Assembly: GCA_024752435.1 (NCBI GenBank)
Contig: CP103033.1
Location: 496,001-560,000, forward strand
DNA length: 64,000 nt
Source of the DNA: Allantophomopsis cytisporea
Lineage: Eukaryota; Ascomycota; Leotiomycetes; Phacidiales; Phacidiaceae
Direction of reading: 5' to 3'
Shown: in pieces, positions 57,229-64,000 of the stretch
Position numbering within the stretch: position 1 is the stretch's first letter
How the letters are laid out: the number at the start of each line of letters is the position of its first letter
Translations under genes and position numbers: made by a program
The notes under the pieces: model-generated
The model's database searches: none
Told to the model about the DNA's origin: nothing
Seen by the model: the letters and a program-made list of their open reading frames with translations, nothing else

Positions 57229-59504
57229 TGTGTGTTGAGTTGTCGGCTTTGCCACTGGATGGCAAATCGCGATGTGTGAAAATGGAAGAAGATGGGAGTG
57301 TAGCGAGAGAAAGTCTTTGTGCTTGGCCTTTCCGTGCTTTTTCTTCTTGTCGTCATTCGAAGAAGAAGAAGCGAGGCGGGCGATAATCAGAAAGCAGAGA
57401 GCAGAGAGCAGAGAGCAGAGAAGGGAAGCTCTGCATCAGTCCAATCTCGATCAGCTCGTACTTTGACGTGACTTGACTTGGCTTGACTCACCTCACACTC
57501 AACTGCCTGTTCGATTCTATGATTCCTCACTCAATTACTACGCAGAATAATGAACGACCGGGAGAGGAAATAGGAAATATACATACTAGTAAATAAAAGT
57601 CGATCATCGTCATATTCCTAGATACCTAGCTACCTTACCCTACCAGGTGACTGCCGTCCTTCAGTAACCACCTTGGTATTAGTTCAGTCTAGGAATATTT
57701 CAGGACTTTGAACATGAGATCTAGAATCTAGCGGATACGGACGGAGCATTCTCCGATATAACCGTTCTACTGTACGATGATAGGTAGTACGTAGTACAGT
57801 AGAATCGAATAGACTACGTTCACGTCGACATGGTAGAGACTAAATACTTCGACCGTATTCATGTTGCAGTTTACGATACAGATACAGTTACTACGTACGT
57901 ACGTATATCTCATCGATAGAATACTACTCGTCATTTTTGCACATATCCATCAGTACAGTAGTCACACCTCAGATACGATAAGTACATGCCCGTATTCTAT
58001 CATTCATCATCATATCATATCACATCAAGAATTCATCAAGCCATGGCTGGATTGAAATCGTGCCTATGCTTTATATGGCTCTAAACCTCTCGGCCCTCTA
58101 CGACACAACTACTGTAGAAATTGTAGATATACGTAGTATAACACTGTAGTCGGATCCCATAGTAGACATCCAATGGAATATTTGCCTTGAAGATCTACGC
58201 CGGTTTGAAACAACAGCGAAAAGAGTATCTATTTCACTGTGATATTTCCTTCTTCTGCATAGCATGGGAGAGAGGGGCCTTTAGTTCAACTACGACCCAA
58301 TGAAATGTTCATCATCTTCACATACCTACCCACATGTAAAGGTCGGTGCTCAGTCAGTGCTCAATGTTCTGGATGCCTTGAGATACAAAGGTCTAGGGTA
58401 GGCAAGGTACATTAGGTAGTTATGAACAGCCTACCTTACCTTACACATTACAAAAAATAAAAATAAAAATAAACACCTAATACATATGTGGTAAGAATTG
58501 GCGACATAAAGGCATGTTTGCATGGAACCATCAACATGTTTTCGATCGGATCAAGCGTCAACGGCACGGGAAGCCAGACGCACGCCTGTGGTGGCTGCAA
58601 GAAATGCTTGATGCTGCAGGAAATGCATGCTACTTATGTAGCCGCTCGACGTAATATCAAACTCTCACACGTCACATCGACGATGCTCATGTTGAGCTCC
58701 ATAGGTGATGACTCCGACTCCCTCACCCATCACACACACGCATGGCCGGCTCGACTGAGGCACTCATGATCTTTGGATTGGGTAAGAAGGAAGCGGACCA
58801 TACCGATAAATGCCTGCTCATGCGCAAAAGTGCAACCCAGTATTTATCCATTCATTATTACCTTATGAAGTAAGCGTATTGGCTTATTAGCTCATTAGCT
58901 CATCAACTCGTGGCCTTTTTTTTCTTCTTCTTCTTTTCATGGCTCCTCCCAAAAGATTATGAATATGGAGAACAGCTGATGCGTGTCTTGAGTCTAGACT
59001 GCAGCATCTTCCATCCGTACAAACATATGCATCCAGCTTTCTTCTAAGTAAGTAGATGCGAGAAGAAAGAAAGCTAAGCACAGCTGCTGCGAAAGTCACA
59101 AAGACTCATCTGGTTTGGAATACCTTGTATAAAGCGCGCGCAAGGTACTCTTGACTCGACTTCCGAAATATGTATATACATAGAAGATATGACCCCGGAA
59201 GCATTCATGCCATGCATACTAATCATAAGGCATGTGCAGGTCGGATGGTATGCATGAAAGAAAGTCCCTGAGGTCGGGGTGCAAAGATTGATCGAATTTG
59301 ATCACTATTCCTACAGTATTATGTAGCATGTAGCATATGGATGTTCATATCTATCGATATGTGAATGCGGGTTAGACTCACAAGGTAGAAGAAGATCGTG
59401 TTGCATGTACATGATTGATAGGTTAGGTGGTGAGAGTCAAGATGCTTCATACAAAGTTTTCGCAAATCTTCGCTCGAAGAAGGCATGACAGGACAGCTTC
59501 ATCC

Positions 59505-59522
59505 TCGTCGTCGTCATCATCG

Positions 59523-59560
<38 letters not shown>

Positions 59561-59562
59561 GA
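59505..59562. repeat. (ATC)n trinucleotide repeat
   Basis: About 17 TCA/TCG units; it encodes a poly-Ser run in an otherwise unsupported short frame. Confidence 0.95.
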
Positions 59563-60439
59563 CAAAAACATCTTCGTACTGGACTGTATGTACTGTAGCA
59601 TTCATGGAGTTTAAAGTTTGACAATATCTGCGCGGGGATCGGATGCAATATTGGGCGGTTTCCGTTGCCTCCGTTTGCCGAGACTTGGGAACTTGCTCAT
59701 GATGTACCTACGTACCTAGCTAGGTACGCAGAGTACATAGTGGAGTCACGAGGAGACGTTCGAAGTCGGCATCGAGGTTCGATGCATGGATGGTGGCAGT
59801 CAAGGACCCATTTTCAAGTTTTGAAAAAGACAAGTGCTTTTCTTCCTTCTCCACATAAGTATCGTACGGTATTTACAAATGGAGAGGGAAAGACTCCATT
59901 TATTTTCTTCGGCCTTCAAGGTTGTTCCTAAGCTAGTGGCTGTCTTGGTGAGTTAGTTATCTGATCTTAATTGTTTGCTGTTCCCCATCTAACATAAACT
60001 CAAGCCACAACGAAACCAACTAACCAATAGCAGAGCTGTTGGTTGTAACGGGCATTGCTTTTTTTATATTCTGTTTTGTGCAGACGAGACAAGCATTTGG
60101 ACATTGTCACTGTCATGCATAATAATCATGGAGCAGGGTATTCCGTAGAATACTTCTCCAGCGAGTATTCCATGGACGTTTGTATTAGCGATTGAAATTT
60201 CCAAGCTTTCCAAGGCCTCCAAGGTCGCAAACAGTGACTAATGGGACAACGGGCCACTCGTATCTGCCCAAGACGGACTATCGGCCATAGCTCCAGGGAT
60301 CTAGCTTTCAAATATGGATAGATGTGAAGGTGGACTGCGATTCAGATGGACAATGGAGAAAGCATGGCGCGCAATGGCATGAGAACCAGAACATCATATA
60401 CATATATATGATGAATATTCATCATATCGTCCATACCTT

Positions 60440-60535
60440 TATCCTTTGCCTTTGCCTTTACCTTTACCTTAATTTACCTTACTTTACCTTGCTTTACCTT
60501 ACCTTACCTTACCTTACCTTATCTTACCTTACTTA
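60440..60535. repeat. (CTTTAC/CCTTA)n tandem array
   Basis: Degenerate TTTACC units pass into six or more perfect CCTTA units, then TATCTTACCTTACTTAAG. Same core as dispersed motifs elsewhere. Confidence 0.9.
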
Positions 60536-62227
60536 AGTACCAATACCATCGTAGATTTTGCTCTTGCTCCTTCTCCTTCTCCTTGTCCCATACATAGCAT
60601 GCGTAGGAAAGGTCTCCGCAGGTCCGTGAGTTACAAGTTAGCTTTACAAGATCATCACTTTCCGAAGACAATATTGCCATGGCATTTCCCATGCAACTCT
60701 TCTCCTGGTGGAATTCCGAGGTATTTCGCACTTCATGTCCTATTCATTCATGCATAAGTAAGTAGATGAATGGTCTTTTGCGTGCTAAACCTTACTTTGG
60801 GCACTGTACCACTGCTGTAACCCCACCACGCGAGGTCCAGAAGCACACGCTTTTTGCGCTCCCTCTTTCCCCCCCTAGAAGTGTCTCGGGATCTTTGGTT
60901 CTCTTTTTAATTCTCCTACTCCGTACATGCGATAGTGACGGCATGTTTTGTGAAAGACAAGAGTATGTGGTATAGGTGTGAGTGAGATGTTGATTCGTTG
61001 TTTTTAGCGGCATCTGACTCGAGGGACAGCTATTCCCGGTATTCTAGAATCTGGAGCACTAGAGTCCATGCTTAATAATGAGTGTACACGATATGTAGAA
61101 TATGCATACTGAGATATGGAGTATTGCATATTGCGTATGGCGTAGATTCTGAAGTATGGTATACGGAATATTGGACCTGCAAGGCAAGGTAAGCAAGTAT
61201 CGGACATGCAACATGAAAGACAGAAAATAACATGGACATGCGTATTTGAGCGTTGAGTATCCGAGTACTGCGTACATATCCATCTGGTGGTTATGGATAT
61301 GTATATGTAGATATGAATCTGACGAACAAGTCATTCAGTAATGTGAGGTAAGGTATGTATATATGTATATATGTACTGTGTATATATGTATGTATTGAAT
61401 TGTATCTCTTCACCTCTGAGGACAAAAAGCTGTAGACAGAATACCTACGCAAAACGGTGTACTACCTACCTACCACGTAACTTAGGTACGCCTTGGCTGC
61501 CTTACAATAAACCCATTTCCGTTCTCGACCTGGCACGCGCCCCCTTCAACCAGCTAAAATACCCATCTTTTCCTCTCCATTCCATCAGACAGGCCCTTCC
61601 TGGAGCCCGAATTGATTGATCTTCCGTTCTCTCTCGCGCGCGCGCTCTCTCCCTCTCTCCCTCTCTCTACTCTCGACTCTCTCGACTCTCTCGACTCTAC
61701 TCTACTCTACTCTCTCGTTCTCTCGTGTCTCCTCCTTCATCTTTTCTCTCCCAAATCCTCTTTTCTTCTCCTACTCCACTCACTGCTCTTGACCACTTGA
61801 CCACTCATCGCTGATCTGATCTGTTCTGATCTGTTCTCAGAGATCAGCAGCACAGCCAACCCTCACTCACCTCAATCCTACAGTACTGCGCTCATCTCAT
61901 TCACCTACATTATCACTCTCCTCACCCATTCTTGATCTACTCAATCCTCATGAATCGCTAGCACAACCTCGTCAATTTTTCCTCGTCTCCTAACGTACAC
62001 GGGCACAAGCAACATAACGCCAATCCAATCACCACCACAAAATACTAATACTACCCCAATCATCCTCATCTATTTCTATCTTCGATCATAAAAGAGAGCA
62101 CAAAAAAACCCCCATACTCACACACACAAAAAACAGGGACACTAGTAAGGAAAGTTTACACAAGGGGAAACAAAATATTAAAAGAACAACACGTCCAATC
62201 ACGGAAGTCTCCGATACCTTTTTACAG

Positions 62228-62275
62228 GGCAGTTCCATACATACATACATACATACATACATACATTCATACATT
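62228..62275. repeat. (CATA)n microsatellite
   Basis: ATAC units with two ATTC-type changes at the right side. Confidence 0.9.
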
Positions 62276-63446
62276 CATACACACCGACACAGGAACACAC
62301 ACATAACCAAAGGGGATTCCCATCTTGCCACTGTACACGCCGTGGCTGGCCCAGCTTAGGCCAATTCTTCTTTCTCTCTAACCAAGCTTTCTGCTCATGT
62401 ACAACGGTATCCTCGACCGACAGTATTTGGGATATCTGCACTGAGGCATTATCAATTGCTTTGGACTCCTTTGCATACAGTCCGAGTCCTTCTCTAACGC
62501 GCCACGAACATTCCGACGACGACCATCAGCAACAAGGGAATCATCTGGCCTCATCCTTTCTGATCTTCTCTGATCAGTATCGGCATCCGCAGTAGAAGCT
62601 GGAGTTGAAGCCGAAGCCGACACCGACGCCGAAGCAGCAGCAGCAGCAGCAGCTATTATCATCGGCATCATAATCATCAGCTACTCTAATACCCCCCCTT
62701 ATAGCCTCCATATCACATCGCCATATTATCAGAGCTTGAAGCTTGCTCTCCCAACTTTTTCTCGGACACCTGACACCCGCACATCTATACAGTACTCACT
62801 CTAATCATCATCATTTTGTTTGGATAGAGAAAGAGTCGGCTCACGCACATACATACACACATATACACGCTACTCTTTCATTTCTTCTATCTCTCACTCT
62901 TACCCTCACTCCTTCTCCTCCTCCTTCTCTTTTGTCTCGTCTTCTATCACATAATTTCTCCCCATATTTTTTGTTTTGTTTTGTTTGAGCCTCCCGTTAC
63001 TCATTCTACTTGCCCCGTACACACGCAAATACATACCAAACTCATACACTCACTCTCACACGCGCATCCACGGCCACGCACACATCCACTAGGGCACTAA
63101 GGTATCCTAACTGACGGGTCGGACTCGAGCTGAAGAGGTGCAAGGCGTCAAGAAGTTTCCATCCCGATATCTCAGGCACGAAATAATATTTATTCGGAGG
63201 TTGAACGAGTTTGAACGGTCGGGGTTCTTCTTTTGGGTATCTTTACCCAGTTAGGTGTCTTTGGGTGTCTTTGGACTGCTGCGCACAAGCTCTCACATGC
63301 CCACATACACAGACAAACCGCACTACTCGCACCCACCAAAGCCTTTACCTCCTGCTACTGCTATTGTTGCTGCTACTACTAAGTACAGTGCACACTACTA
63401 CAAGTAACGCATATACCCATACCACAGCTCAGTCACTCTACTACTC

Positions 63447-63509
63447 ACACACACACACACACACACACACACCATATACCCACCACACACACACACACAC
63501 ACACACCCA
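63447..63509. repeat. two (AC)n blocks
   Basis: 63447-63471 and 63483-63509, separated by a CATATACCCACC linker. Confidence 0.95.
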
Positions 63510-63820
63510 TCATCCGTCGCACCCTTGACCGGGTCCAATTCAGACTGTTACCTGCTTGGGAAAGCCTTCTCGTTCCACCCAACTAAAGGACGCTAGTCAC
63601 TAAGTCGAAGTGTCACTTTTCGATACGCAGGCCAATTCTCGATCTAAGTGGTAAGCATCCAGTTATAGTTTATCTCCAACCTCCAACACTACTGTCCTGT
63701 ACCCAATATTACATACTTACTGTACTCTGACTCTCACTCATTCTACTTCTACCATATTTTACTGCACTGCCTTTTCTATCTTTACCATTGTTCACTCCCC
63801 CCCACAAGACTGCCTTTACC

Positions 63821-64000
63821 ATGCTTCACGGTCAGCAGCTTATTGACCTTTTTTCCAGTGACAGTCACACTCACACTCACGCTCTCATTACCCCCCTCTC
63901 ATCATCATCATCATCATCACCACCACCACCACCACCAGCATCTCCATCTACTCAACTCTTCGATAACCCAGTACCCAGTCACCCAGAGTCCACCACCATA
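63821..64000 (+). CDS. N-terminal part of an unknown protein, cut by the window edge
   Basis: An ATG at 63821 opens a frame of 60 codons without a stop to the last base. It begins MLHGQQLIDLF, then Ser/His/Thr, then Ser7 and Pro7 runs made by adjoining TCA and CCA codon repeats, then PASPSTQLFDNPVPSHP. Poly-Ser/Pro tracts and the long pyrimidine-rich leader upstream are typical of fungal regulatory proteins, so a transcription or signalling factor is possible. No domain is visible yet. It could also be a chance frame in a repeat-rich leader. Confidence 0.4.
   Translation, partial: MLHGQQLIDLFSSDSHTHTHALITPLSSSSSSSPPPPPPASPSTQLFDNPVPSHPESTTI

Larger units (their letters stand above)
57229..61599. 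other. long microsatellite-rich intergenic region
   Basis: About 4.4 kb with no credible gene. Contains AGCAGAG repeats (57390-57420), ACGTACGT palindromes (57890-57905), TACCTTACC motifs (57627-57640, 58430-58445), an (ATC)n tract and a long (CTTAC)n tract listed separately. Possibly part of a long promoter for the gene at the right edge. Confidence 0.6.
61600..63820 (+). promoter_or_regulatory. pyrimidine-rich leader/promoter of the right-edge gene
   Basis: Plus-strand C/T-rich DNA: CTCTCGACTCTCTCG repeats (61620-61720), CACAC and CATA tracts, many short frames. It fits a long 5' leader, perhaps with introns, as seen upstream of fungal regulatory genes. Not demonstrated. Confidence 0.4.

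Noticed and set aside
59427..59621. Poly-Ser open frame
   Set aside because: Made by the ATC repeat; no other support.
62378..62677. 99-codon minus frame with Ala/Ser runs
   Set aside because: Derives from GCA/GAAGCC repeats in the pyrimidine-rich leader; composition alone, no family.

Overview
The window is nuclear DNA of a filamentous ascomycete (Pezizomycotina). The genes are compact, with 1-5 exons. Most introns are 45-90 nt with GT...AG ends and CTAAC/CTAAT-type branch sites. The proteome is clearly fungal (chitin-precursor synthesis, Rab escort protein, Chk2 kinase with FHA, fungal RBR ligase). Intergenic DNA is rich in simple repeats. I cannot fix the class from sequence alone; Leotiomycetes is a guess.

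Layout. 0.2-0.85 kb: a small Ser/Thr/Ala-rich GPI-type wall protein on minus. 0.85-5.7 kb: repeat-rich non-coding DNA with one doubtful three-exon gene. 5.7-7.7 kb: AICAR transformylase/IMP cyclohydrolase. 8.8-10.6 kb: an ankyrin protein head-to-head with RNA polymerase III subunit C11. 11.2-12.6 kb: Mediator MED31 and a tautomerase-like protein, both minus. 13.3-16.1 kb: an intronless ferric reductase. 18.3-23.3 kb: Rab escort protein (MRS6) and choline kinase. 24.9-26.7 kb: a membrane-anchored histidine acid phosphatase. 28.4-29.9 kb: enolase. 31.4-32.8 kb: proteasome ATPase RPT4. 36.7-39.2 kb: glutamine:fructose-6-phosphate amidotransferase GFA1. 40.8-42.9 kb: proteasome beta subunit PRE4 head-to-head with an HCNGP/SAP30BP-like protein. 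43.9-46.1 kb: Chk2/PRD-4 kinase. 48.4-50.2 kb: a C2-domain protein. 51.9-53.0 kb: an RBR ubiquitin-ligase-like protein with a degenerate RING2. 55.7-57.2 kb: a 112-residue coiled-coil protein with two long introns. 57.2-63.8 kb: microsatellite-rich DNA and a pyrimidine-rich leader. A gene open at the right edge starts near 63.8 kb.

These are mainly single-copy housekeeping genes with no sign of a biosynthetic cluster, transposon or virus. Two proteasome genes, several membrane/lipid genes (choline kinase, Rab escort protein, C2 protein) and two sugar-metabolism genes lie nearby, but their orientation gives no operon-like logic. Exon joins were checked by hand: every multi-exon model given below (except the doubtful ones flagged) keeps frame and rejoins a family-conserved motif or ends at a family-appropriate length. 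The most unusual things are very small exons (5, 9, 10 and 20 nt), introns that split catalytic motifs, a few altered protein architectures, and short motifs dispersed between genes. I found no convincing new multi-gene system, no tRNA, no rRNA and no CRISPR array.
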